A DNA stretch of 7,101 nt, taken from a candidate division CSSED10-310 bacterium. Lineage in GTDB: Bacteria > CSSED10-310 > JAFGDC01. Position 1 is the first letter of the stretch, and each line of letters starts with the position of its first letter. Shown here in pieces: positions 1 through 6,964 of the stretch. Under the pieces are notes generated by a model that worked only from the letters and a program-made list of their open reading frames with translations, ran no database searches and was not told the origin of the DNA. The position numbers and the translations under genes were made by a program. The stretch spans positions 1 through 7,101 of the forward strand of contig JAFGDC010000369.1 in the NCBI GenBank assembly GCA_016932295.1, given 5' to 3'.

Positions 1-1
1 G

Positions 2-3000
2 CCGACGGTGCTGATCTGGCTCGCCGCCGATGTCCTCTTCCTGCCCTATCCGCTCGGTCTGGATACCGCCACCTCTCGATCCGGTCTGCTGGTCATGCTC
101 ATCAAACCCATTCTTCCTGAACCGGCCTATGCGGATGCCACTTTCTCCATCGGCACGAACCTCACCCTCAACGTCCACGGCGCCGCTGTCCGCAGCTACA
201 CCAGCCCACTCTGGCAAGCCCTCATGATCTTCGGCTTCTTCCTGCTGGCGGGACTGGTTTACATGCTGGTGCGGGAGTGGGAGTATTGCCGCCTGAAAGG
301 GCAATCGCTGCTCCGGCCATTCGGCCTGTTCGCGCAGGTATATGTCATCCTTCTCCTGGATCTCTGGGCCCGGAAGGAGTTGGATTTCGTCATCAAGGGC
401 ACCAATTTCCATTTTCTCACCTTCGTCCGCGTGCTGTTCGTCCTGGCCGCCATCGGCTTCATGGGTTCAGGACTCGCCATGATGGGCAGGCACCTGCTGC
501 GTGGCGGCCGGGTGCGGCTGGGAGCGCTGCTCTTCACCGTCCTCAACATCGCCGTGATGGCCTTTGCTTACGTGGCCATCAACATCCGCACCGAATGGTT
601 CTTCACGAGTGTCGGCAAGCTGTTCTCGTTCGCCGCGGGGTGGAAGGCGCCGGGAGCGCTCAATACCTTCGTCGAACCCATTGCCAACATCGCCAGACTC
701 GCCCACGCCTCGAACTTCAAGGTCGACTACGCCCTCGCCCTCCTCCTGGTGCCATTCGTGATCGGTCTCCTGCGGTCGCTGTGCTACTCGGAATTTTCAC
801 CCGGGGATCAACTGGCCGCCCTCTTACTGTTCGTGGGATTCGGCATTGTGCTGGGCGATGAGATCGTCTACCTGGCCGATTTCCTCGCCGGCGGCGATTG
901 GTGCCGGATGAACTCGGTCTTCAAATTCCATTTCCAGGCGGTGGTGCTCCTCTCGCTCGGCATCAGCATCGGCCTCTGCTACCTGAAGGTCCGGATCGCC
1001 CGTCTCCTCGGCCTGGTCACCAGCGGCCGCCGGCTCACCCACCTGTTCCATCTCCTGTTCGGCGTGGCGGTCATGGCCTGGTTTTTCAGTTGGATCTCCG
1101 CCATGTGGCTCGGCATCGTCGCGGCGGTCTGGCTCCTGGTCCTTCTCGCCGCCTGGCTCAGGCGGATCCTGGCCGGCCGACTCGCCTTGCGGCACCTGGT
1201 GCTGACCATGGGGCTGGATGGTTTCGATTTCCTCATCATCGTCCTGCTGGTGCTTGGCCTGATCTTCCCCTTCGCCGGCACGTATGAAAAAATCAAGGAA
1301 CGCTCCAACGGCAGGGCCAAGCTGCCAACCCTCAACGGCATCGCTTTCAAGAAGAAAGTCAATCCCGAGGAATATGAAGCCATCGAATGGCTGAACCGCA
1401 ACATCGACGGTCACCCGGTGATTCTCGAAACGACCGGGCCGTCATACCAGGAGTACTCCCGCATCTCCATGAATACCGGCCTGCCCACGGTACTGGGCTG
1501 GGGCAGCCATGTGGTGGCCCGCGGCTTCTCCTGGAAGGAAATCATCAACGACCGCGGGCAGGGACTCGACCTGATCTATGACACGACGGACATCAAGGAG
1601 GCGCTCAAGATCATCCGTAAGTACGATGTCGCGTACATCTATGTCGGACACCTCGAGCGCAAGCGCCATGAACCGGAAGGACTGGCCAAATTCGATCGGT
1701 ACAAGAATGTCTTCAACCTCATCTTCTCCAATCCGAAGGTGAAGATCTACGAGGTCCGCGGGCACCGGTTCTGGAAAACCGCGGTGACCGAGGAGGAGGA
1801 AGATGGTCAGGATGTGGGCAAGGAGATGGAGTTGGCCATTTCGGGCAACATGCTGGTGGGCGGCAAAGGCGACAAGACCGGCCAGTTCAGCGGCGCCCGC
1901 GGGTTGGCCGTGGACCGGAGCGGCAACCTGTTCGTGGCCGATCCCGGCAACCATCGGGTCCAGAAGTTCGATCCCAACGGCGCGTTCGTGACATTGTGGG
2001 AGCCGGCAGCCGGCGCGGTCGACACACCGTTCCTGCCATGGGCGGTGACCGCCCTCGACGACGGGCGGGTCGCGGTGGCGGACCGCGGCCGCAACGCCGT
2101 GTGGTATCTGCGGCCCACCGACGGCAGCCCGCGACTGCTCATTGACCGCGATGCGGGGCTTTCCGATCCGCGTGGCATAACCGCAGCGGGCGCTTCGATC
2201 TACATCGCCGATGCCGGTAACGGCAGAATCGTGGAAACCGACCTGTCGGGACACAGAAAGGCGGTCATCGGCAGCCGCGGCATCGAGCCCGGCACGTTTT
2301 TGAAGCCCACGGGCATCGCCGTGAGCGATGCGTACCTCTACGTTGCGGATGCCCAACAGCGGCGCATTCATGTCTTCGATCACAACGGCCGCCTGGTCAA
2401 ATACTGGCCGTTCCAGGACGAGACCGGCGGAATAATCGAGGATGTGAGCCTGGCTCTTGACGAACGGGGCAATGTGCTGGTCACGACTCCCGGCCGCGGC
2501 GGGTTCCTGGTGTTCTCTCCGGACGGCGTGGATATCACCAAGTCGCTGGCAATGGACACGGATGGATTCGCGGCGCCCGCCGGCATAGCGGCGCATGAAC
2601 GGACCATCTATGTCTCCGATGCCATGGGCAACCGCATCCAGCGTTTCGTGCTTCAGCCCCCGCCCAGCATTTACAAGGGTGGTGACGGCACCCGGCCGGG
2701 CCAGTTCAAGGTTCCCCGCGATATCGACATCGACTCGGAAGGCAACATCTACGTGGTGGACTTCCAGAATTACCGCATCCAGAAGTTCGATTCCCGCGGC
2801 GAGCTGGTTCTTCTCTGGGGTGAACAGGGCAACGAACTCAAGCAATTCAAGGATCCCTGCGGCATAGCGGTATACGATGGCAAGGTGTACGTGGCTGATA
2901 CCTGGAACAACAGGATCCAGGTCTTCCATGCCAACGGCGACTGGCTGTCATCCTTTGACGGCGGCGCCGGCGGTTTCTTTGCGCCGCGCGGCATAACCAT

Positions 3001-3490
3001 CGATGACAGCGGCCGCGTGTATGTGTGCGACACCGGCAATGGACGGATCCAGATATTCAACAGCGAGGGCCTGTTTATCCGCGCCATCGCCTCCAAGGGT
3101 AGCGGCGACAACCAGCTCCATGAGCCATGCGGCATCACCCTGGATGCCGCCCGGCGTATCTACGTGGCCGATTCGGGCAACCATCGCGTCCAGATCTTCG
3201 GCTTCGACGGCGGGTTGATCCGCTCCATCCCCATTCCGGAGCTGGAAGGACCGGTCCAGGAACCCTATATCGAGTTCGATCGTGAGGACGGGTTCTACCT
3301 GACGATTCCCAATTCCAACAAGGTGCTTCATTATTCCAGCGACGGCACCAGGCTCGGGGAAGCCGACAAGACACCCGAGCACAACTTCAGCTCACCAACT
3401 GGTCTGGCCATGGCGCCCAACGGCGATATCGTCGTCATGGACATGAACTCGCCGCGGGCGTGGAGGCTGACCCGGCGTCATTTCAAGTAA
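2..3490 (+). CDS. DUF2298 (Chlor_Arch_YYY-type) membrane protein fused to twelve NHL propeller blades; 5' end cut by the window
   Basis: The frame is open to the left edge, so the true start lies upstream; residues here count from the GTG at 8. Residues 1-424 hold about ten hydrophobic segments (for example 70-88, 137-160, 170-191, 240-256, 265-283, 308-327, 347-384, 405-424). The motif E285-x-x-Y-L-x-D291 followed by RMNSVFKF (300-307) is a hallmark of DUF2298 proteins. Residues 453-586 are the family's soluble segment: VILE (471-474), TGLPTVLGW (490-498), H501, RG (505-506), YIYVG (543-547). An acidic linker (595-599) leads into NHL repeats at 614-1157. The family is of unknown function; its layout resembles GT-C glycosyltransferases, whose C-terminal domains are extracytoplasmic, so the propellers are inferred to lie outside the inner membrane. 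The N-terminal YYY motif would be off-window and could not be checked. The protein ends in TAA, 33 bases before the next gene. Family assignment is strong; catalytic activity and substrate are unknown. Confidence 0.9.
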   Translation, partial: PTVLIWLAADVLFLPYPLGLDTATSRSGLLVMLIKPILPEPAYADATFSIGTNLTLNVHGAAVRSYTSPLWQALMIFGFFLLAGLVYMLVREWEYCRLKGQSLLRPFGLFAQVYVILLLDLWARKELDFVIKGTNFHFLTFVRVLFVLAAIGFMGSGLAMMGRHLLRGGRVRLGALLFTVLNIAVMAFAYVAINIRTEWFFTSVGKLFSFAAGWKAPGALNTFVEPIANIARLAHASNFKVDYALALLLVPFVIGLLRSLCYSEFSPGDQLAALLLFVGFGIVLGDEIVYLADFLAGGDWCRMNSVFKFHFQAVVLLSLGISIGLCYLKVRIARLLGLVTSGRRLTHLFHLLFGVAVMAWFFSWISAMWLGIVAAVWLLVLLAAWLRRILAGRLALRHLVLTMGLDGFDFLIIVLLVLGLIFPFAGTYEKIKERSNGRAKLPTLNGIAFKKKVNPEEYEAIEWLNRNIDGHPVILETTGPSYQEYSRISMNTGLPTVLGWGSHVVARGFSWKEIINDRGQGLDLIYDTTDIKEALKIIRKYDVAYIYVGHLERKRHEPEGLAKFDRYKNVFNLIFSNPKVKIYEVRGHRFWKTAVTEEEEDGQDVGKEMELAISGNMLVGGKGDKTGQFSGARGLAVDRSGNLFVADPGNHRVQKFDPNGAFVTLWEPAAGAVDTPFLPWAVTALDDGRVAVADRGRNAVWYLRPTDGSPRLLIDRDAGLSDPRGITAAGASIYIADAGNGRIVETDLSGHRKAVIGSRGIEPGTFLKPTGIAVSDAYLYVADAQQRRIHVFDHNGRLVKYWPFQDETGGIIEDVSLALDERGNVLVTTPGRGGFLVFSPDGVDITKSLAMDTDGFAAPAGIAAHERTIYVSDAMGNRIQRFVLQPPPSIYKGGDGTRPGQFKVPRDIDIDSEGNIYVVDFQNYRIQKFDSRGELVLLWGEQGNELKQFKDPCGIAVYDGKVYVADTWNNRIQVFHANGDWLSSFDGGAGGFFAPRGITIDDSGRVYVCDTGNGRIQIFNSEGLFIRAIASKGSGDNQLHEPCGITLDAARRIYVADSGNHRVQIFGFDGGLIRSIPIPELEGPVQEPYIEFDREDGFYLTIPNSNKVLHYSSDGTRLGEADKTPEHNFSSPTGLAMAPNGDIVVMDMNSPRAWRLTRRHFK
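1364..1765 (+). other. Soluble post-membrane domain of the DUF2298 protein
   Basis: Residues 453-586 of the first protein. The segment starts with an AIEWLN helix (458-463) and carries VILE, a tyrosine pair (Y480, Y483), RIS (485-487), TGLPTVLGW (490-498), H501, RG (505-506), IYDTTD (523-528) and YIYVGHLER (543-551). From memory, these match the conserved C-terminal part of Chlor_Arch_YYY proteins, including the closing helix and strand (KFDRYKNVF, then KIYEVRG). Family members commonly end near here, so what follows is an added module. No function has been established for this segment. Confidence 0.8.
1847..2653 (+). repeat. First NHL array, six blades (protein-level repeats within the CDS)
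   Basis: Residues 614-882 of the first protein. Six units can be counted, starting near residues 626, 672, 716, 763, 806 and 852. The typical unit is P-x-G-[IL]-x-[VI], then a strand, then [VI]-[AS]-D-x-x-N-x-R-[IV]-x-x-F. Units 1, 3, 4 and 6 are good matches (for example VADPGNHRVQKF at 643-654 and YVADAQQRRIHVF at 778-790). Units 2 and 5 are degenerate: unit 5 has TTPGRGGFLVF where the D-x-x-N-x-R stretch should be. Six blades would form one closed NHL propeller, a fold that usually binds protein, RNA or glycan ligands. Closure is inferred from the count. Confidence 0.8.
2672..3478 (+). repeat. Second NHL array, six blades (protein-level repeats within the CDS)
   Basis: Residues 889-1157 of the first protein, after a proline-rich linker (LQPPPS, 882-887). 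Six units start near residues 898, 945, 988, 1035, 1082 and 1126. The array opens with KGGDGTRPGQF (890-900), the usual lead-in of an NHL propeller, which marks a new domain start. Units 7-10 are nearly canonical (YVADTWNNRIQVF 961-973, YVADSGNHRVQIF 1052-1064). Units 11 and 12 are degenerate and lack the D-x-x-N-x-R core. The chain stops almost directly after the last blade, so nothing follows the propeller. Confidence 0.82.
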
Positions 3491-3510
3491 CCCGGTGACC
3501 GACCGGAAGG

Positions 3511-3515
3511 GGAGG
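3511..3515 (+). promoter_or_regulatory. Shine-Dalgarno site that sets the GTG start of gene 2
   Basis: GGAGG lies in a purine-rich run (3505-3518) and is 8 bases from the GTG at 3524. The only nearby rival is the ATG at 3554, which has no comparable site at a suitable distance. GTG is therefore preferred. The 33-base gap after the TAA at 3490 shows no convincing promoter, which fits co-transcription with the gene before it. Confidence 0.75.
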
Positions 3516-3523
3516 GGGCGATC

Positions 3524-6500
3524 GTGCGCCTGAACAGGGAGTTCGCCGTACCCATGACAGCGGCCGCCGCCGTGACCCTGGTGGCGCTGCTCATCCCCTT
3601 GCCGCCCATACGGTTCATCGGCGCGGTGCTGCTCCTCCTTGTGCTGCCCTTCCATGGGTTCGCCTACCTGCTGGGAAAACGCCTCGAACTGACGCGACCG
3701 GAAACCTGGCTGCTCGGCATCACCCTGGGTTTCGTGTTCAGCCCGTTCTTCCTCTTCCTGGCCAAGGCGCTGGGGTATCATCCCCTGCCCCTGTTCGGAC
3801 TGCCGGCACTGATCACGGCCGCCACCGCCCTGCCCGCCGCGAGACGCCCGAACACCGCCGCCAGCCCCACCGCGCCGATGCCGCGCCTGGGCTGGCTGGT
3901 GCTGGCCGCAACCATGCTTCTGATCCTCGTCGCCTTGCTCAACGTCGGTCAATTGAATGAAAACGGCTCATTCCTGAAACCGTTTTTGCACCTGTTCTCC
4001 AATCCCAACCGGTATTTCATTTTCACCTTCAATTTCGATTTCTTCAAACATCTCGCCTTCACCAACGAGCTGGCCAGGCCGGCGCCGGCGCTGCCGCTGA
4101 ATCCCTACCTGGCGGTGGAACGCCTCCACTACTACTGGTTCTATCACATCATCACCGCCGCCACGCTCAAGATTTCAGGCATCCATATGGTGCAAAACCA
4201 GATCTGGTTCGCGGTTCTGCTGTCGATCCTCTTCATCGGCTCGGCCCTGTATCTGACCCGGCGATTCGCCCCCGCCCCGGCCGGATTGGTGATGCTGGTA
4301 CTCCTGCTGGGCGCCGCGCAATCCTATGAATACCTCAGACCGATGCTGGTACCACGGGAGGTCGGCTTCACCGGCATCTTGAGCGGTGATTTCCGGCACT
4401 GGCTGATGCGGGCCGAAAATGTCGACTGGAAGGTCAGCCGCTACCATGGATTCTTCCGCAACTACCTGTTTCTGCAACATGTGACGGCCGGCGCCGCCAT
4501 CGGTATCTGGGCCGTCTTCATGGTGCTGACGGATCGTCTGCGGGGCTTGTGGCGACTGGTGCCGATCGCCATGCTGGCGGTCATGGTGATGTATAACAGC
4601 TTCATCTTTCTTGGTTTCATGATGGCCATCGCCACCTATCTGCTCATCGAACCACGCACCAGGGCACCCCGCGCCGGACCGCTCCTGGCCGTCCTTGGAT
4701 TCCTGCCCGCGCTGCTCGATGTCCGTTACATCATCCTCCCCTTCATCATTCTCGGCGCCGCCTGGTTCAAACCGCGGGAACACGGCGGCTTGAAACGCCT
4801 CACCTGGCTGCTCTGCATCTTCGTCACCGGTTTCATCCTGCTCAGCATCCTGGTGGCGCCCAACGCCGACAACCGCCTGCTGGACACGTTCCCGGGACTC
4901 AACATTTTGGATGTCCACAAGGATATCGGCCACTGTGGCGAAGGTCTCGTCAAGCCCATCGAAAAACATCTCTGGGATGTGCTCATCCTGGCGGGACTGC
5001 TGGCCGCCTTCCAGGTCACGCCGCTGTTGCTCCACTGGCTGGCCGGAGGACGCGCACGCAACCTGTGGTGGGCGGCGGGGATTCTCACCGGAGCCCTCCT
5101 GCTGCTCTATTCACACGGCATGGTGCTGCGCCTCCCAGGCCTTTTCAAACTGCTCAATTTCGAGAAACTGGCCGGCAACAGCCTGACCATTCTCATGTAC
5201 TTCGCGGAAATCGGCCCTGCCCTCCCCCTGGCCGGCCTGGCCCTCATCTACGCCAGACCTGAAAACCGCCTGCTGCAGTTCGTCCTGGCCGGTTTCCTGG
5301 TGACCATTATCGCACTCAATTCAATCTACATTTTTAATCCTGACGACTATCTCTTCAAGCTCTCCGTGGTCAACAAACTGTTCCTCTGCCTGCTGGCGGC
5401 CTTCGGAGTGGGCAGGCTGCACGAGCGGCTGCGCGGACGATCCGGATGGCGACGGACGGCGGTCATAGGCATCGAGGCGGTCCTGCTGATCCTCGCGATC
5501 CCCCATGTCTTGCAGGACATCAGTCAGCATATCGACGCCCGCACCTCCTGCTTTACCCTGGATGCGCAACGGGCCGCGCTCACCGACTGGATCAAGAAGC
5601 ATACCGCGCCGGATGACATGATCCAGGAGCTGCCCGAACCTCCGGTCATGGACGCTTTTCACCATATTGTCCCGGTATTCTTCGATCGGCGCGCGCCCTA
5701 TTCCGATCCCTGGCACATGAACTTCGGAACCGGTTCCATCGTGGTCAACCGCGTCCGCCAGGTCCTGGCCATGGGCATCACCAGCCGGCTGCCGGTGGAT
5801 GCCGCCTGGTGCTTCAGGTTGCTGGGCGCCGACTGCCTGTTCGTATATCAGCAGGATGCGAGAATTCAGCGCCTCATCGCCAATCTGACCAAGGCAGCCG
5901 CGCCGGAAGCCCGGGAAATCTATGCAGACAACCCCTTTTTCCTGTACAGACTACGCGCTTGCCCACCCTGGCGTTACGAGACCATCCCGCTGCCCATCAT
6001 GGCAGGCGAACGGGAGGAATCCCTGCGGATTCTCAATCTGCCGTTCCAACATCGGCGCCGGCTGCCGGTGGCAAGAGAAGATGACGGCTCACTGGCTGGC
6101 GGGTTCCCCCGGGACGTGCGCCTGAGCTATCGAGTCACCAGCCCGGCCCCAATCCGTATCACCGTGCAGGTGCTGAATCGTTCCTGGCGGCCGATGACAG
6201 ACGGGTATATCGAACTGGATATGGCGGGGCTCAGGGTGGGAGAGGAGGAGGTGCTGCGGCTGTCCATCGAGCGCGGCGGGCTCGTCACGTCTCCCATGGC
6301 GGCAGGCGCTTTCACGGGGTTCACCGCCCCGCTGCCCGAACGGGGCTACCTGTCGCTCATCCCTCACCATGTCAACGGCCAGGGATTGGGAGGTGCACAC
6401 TATTCGTTCGAAATCCAGAACGGTACGATCCGGCTGAAAAGGCGGGGATTCCTGGGGAATTTCGATTACCCGCCGCGGTTGTTGGGACAGAAAACCGGCA

Positions 6501-6964
6501 ACCTGGAGAACATCCTCATGGGTGAAGAGCAGAAGGCGTTCGAATTGACAGGCGAGCTGGACATCACCATCGACCGCGCCGGCATCAGCAGGCTGCTGGT
6601 GATGGGCAACACGTGGCAGCCATGGGATCCGCCCCCTGAGGATGATGTCAACGTCGGCTATTACAAGCTGTTGTACGCCGACGGCAGCCACCAGTTCGAG
6701 CCGATCCGGAAGGGCATCAACTATTTCACTTCAGCGGCGACGTTCCAGGAAATATACGATCGAATCAACGGTGGTGAACGTCTGTTCTATGCCTGTCACC
6801 GGGTGGATCCGGGCGCCGGCACCATCATGGAGCTGGTGCGGGTCATCTCCGTCGATGCAGGCAAGACATTAACCAACTTCAAAGTCCATTCGCGGACTCC
6901 GGATCATCCTGTCCAGGTGACCGGGTTGACGCTGGAACTGGTGAACGATGACCCGGCTGAGTAG
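3524..6964 (+). CDS. Large polytopic GT-C-like membrane protein with a C-terminal beta-rich extracytoplasmic region
   Basis: This is a complete 1146-residue protein starting at GTG. Residues 11-660 hold about 17-18 hydrophobic segments. After the fifth segment, a large loop (142-224) contains D172-F-F-K-H176, NPYL (193-196) and HYYWFYH (202-208). An acidic D-x-x-x-H loop followed by a tyrosine-rich motif is typical of GT-C-like enzymes and recalls the YYY motif of DUF2298. Near the last segments, NPDDYLFKL (605-613) parallels the RMNSVFKF motif of the first protein. Residues 676-812 form a soluble segment like that seen after the membrane part of such proteins (DWIKKH 688-693, DRR 721-723, ADCLFVY 769-775, FFLYRL 805-810). 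Residues 815-1146 appear beta-rich and contain VGYYKLLYADGS (1044-1055). It overlaps the next gene by 17 bases. Likely role: transfer from a polyprenyl-phosphate-linked sugar to an envelope acceptor. This is inference from layout; donor and acceptor are unknown, and a flippase or ligase-like role is also possible. Confidence 0.92.
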   Translation: MRLNREFAVPMTAAAAVTLVALLIPLPPIRFIGAVLLLLVLPFHGFAYLLGKRLELTRPETWLLGITLGFVFSPFFLFLAKALGYHPLPLFGLPALITAATALPAARRPNTAASPTAPMPRLGWLVLAATMLLILVALLNVGQLNENGSFLKPFLHLFSNPNRYFIFTFNFDFFKHLAFTNELARPAPALPLNPYLAVERLHYYWFYHIITAATLKISGIHMVQNQIWFAVLLSILFIGSALYLTRRFAPAPAGLVMLVLLLGAAQSYEYLRPMLVPREVGFTGILSGDFRHWLMRAENVDWKVSRYHGFFRNYLFLQHVTAGAAIGIWAVFMVLTDRLRGLWRLVPIAMLAVMVMYNSFIFLGFMMAIATYLLIEPRTRAPRAGPLLAVLGFLPALLDVRYIILPFIILGAAWFKPREHGGLKRLTWLLCIFVTGFILLSILVAPNADNRLLDTFPGLNILDVHKDIGHCGEGLVKPIEKHLWDVLILAGLLAAFQVTPLLLHWLAGGRARNLWWAAGILTGALLLLYSHGMVLRLPGLFKLLNFEKLAGNSLTILMYFAEIGPALPLAGLALIYARPENRLLQFVLAGFLVTIIALNSIYIFNPDDYLFKLSVVNKLFLCLLAAFGVGRLHERLRGRSGWRRTAVIGIEAVLLILAIPHVLQDISQHIDARTSCFTLDAQRAALTDWIKKHTAPDDMIQELPEPPVMDAFHHIVPVFFDRRAPYSDPWHMNFGTGSIVVNRVRQVLAMGITSRLPVDAAWCFRLLGADCLFVYQQDARIQRLIANLTKAAAPEAREIYADNPFFLYRLRACPPWRYETIPLPIMAGEREESLRILNLPFQHRRRLPVAREDDGSLAGGFPRDVRLSYRVTSPAPIRITVQVLNRSWRPMTDGYIELDMAGLRVGEEEVLRLSIERGGLVTSPMAAGAFTGFTAPLPERGYLSLIPHHVNGQGLGGAHYSFEIQNGTIRLKRRGFLGNFDYPPRLLGQKTGNLENILMGEEQKAFELTGELDITIDRAGISRLLVMGNTWQPWDPPPEDDVNVGYYKLLYADGSHQFEPIRKGINYFTSAATFQEIYDRINGGERLFYACHRVDPGAGTIMELVRVISVDAGKTLTNFKVHSRTPDHPVQVTGLTLELVNDDPAE
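5549..5959 (+). other. Soluble post-membrane segment of gene 2
   Basis: Residues 676-812 of the second protein. The order of elements matches the soluble segment of the DUF2298 protein in the first gene: a helix with DWIKK (688-692), a strand with a proline-rich loop (MIQELPEPP, 699-707), an aromatic-basic stretch (FFDRRAPY, 719-726), a helix, a hydrophobic strand (ADCLFVY, 769-775), and a closing helix with FFLYRL (805-810). This supports distant relatedness of the two proteins. The resemblance is in order and spacing rather than clear identity. Confidence 0.5.
6431..6940 (+). other. C-terminal beta-rich domain of gene 2 with a YADG motif, possibly a carbohydrate-binding-like sandwich
   Basis: Residues 970-1139 of the second protein. 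Short alternating hydrophobic strands are separated by polar turns. The key stretch is VGYYKLLYADGS (1044-1055) followed by PIRKGINYF (1060-1068). The pattern V-G-x-Y-x-x-x-Y-A-D-G-S, then I-P/P-I-x-x-G-x-N, is one I associate with jelly-roll-like domains at the ends of bacterial surface and carbohydrate-active proteins. The final strands (VRVISVDAGK 1105-1114; QVTGLTLELV 1131-1140) fit a sandwich edge. A further beta-rich stretch at about 863-970 may be a separate domain. The fold is inferred; I cannot name a family with certainty. Confidence 0.45.

Noticed and set aside
1791..1828. Possible internal translation start (AGGAGGAGGAAG followed by in-frame GTG 1814 or ATG 1826) that would make a free NHL protein
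   Set aside because: The purine run simply encodes the acidic Glu-rich linker. The spacing is 11 bases to the GTG and over 20 to the ATG, and the product would lack a signal peptide.
1442..2929. Long open frame of 495 codons on the minus strand opposite the NHL region
   Set aside because: It mirrors the codon structure of a GC-rich, repeat-bearing gene. Its product is low in recognisable motifs and only reflects the NHL repeats in antisense; the plus-strand protein is clearly real.
3492..3506. Small inverted repeat CCGGT / ACCGG in the gap between genes 1 and 2, considered as a terminator
   Set aside because: The stem is only 5 base pairs with a 5-base loop and no T-run follows; it runs directly into the ribosome binding site of gene 2.
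3392..3952. Minus-strand open frame spanning the gap between genes 1 and 2
   Set aside because: Gln/Gly/Glu-rich antisense product with no recognisable motif; it overlaps the well-supported ends of both plus-strand genes.
4175..5035. Minus-strand open frame of 286 codons opposite the membrane part of gene 2
   Set aside because: The product is very rich in Gln, Glu, Asp, Gly and His, as expected from the antisense of hydrophobic-helix codons. The plus-strand frame has clear membrane helices and motifs.
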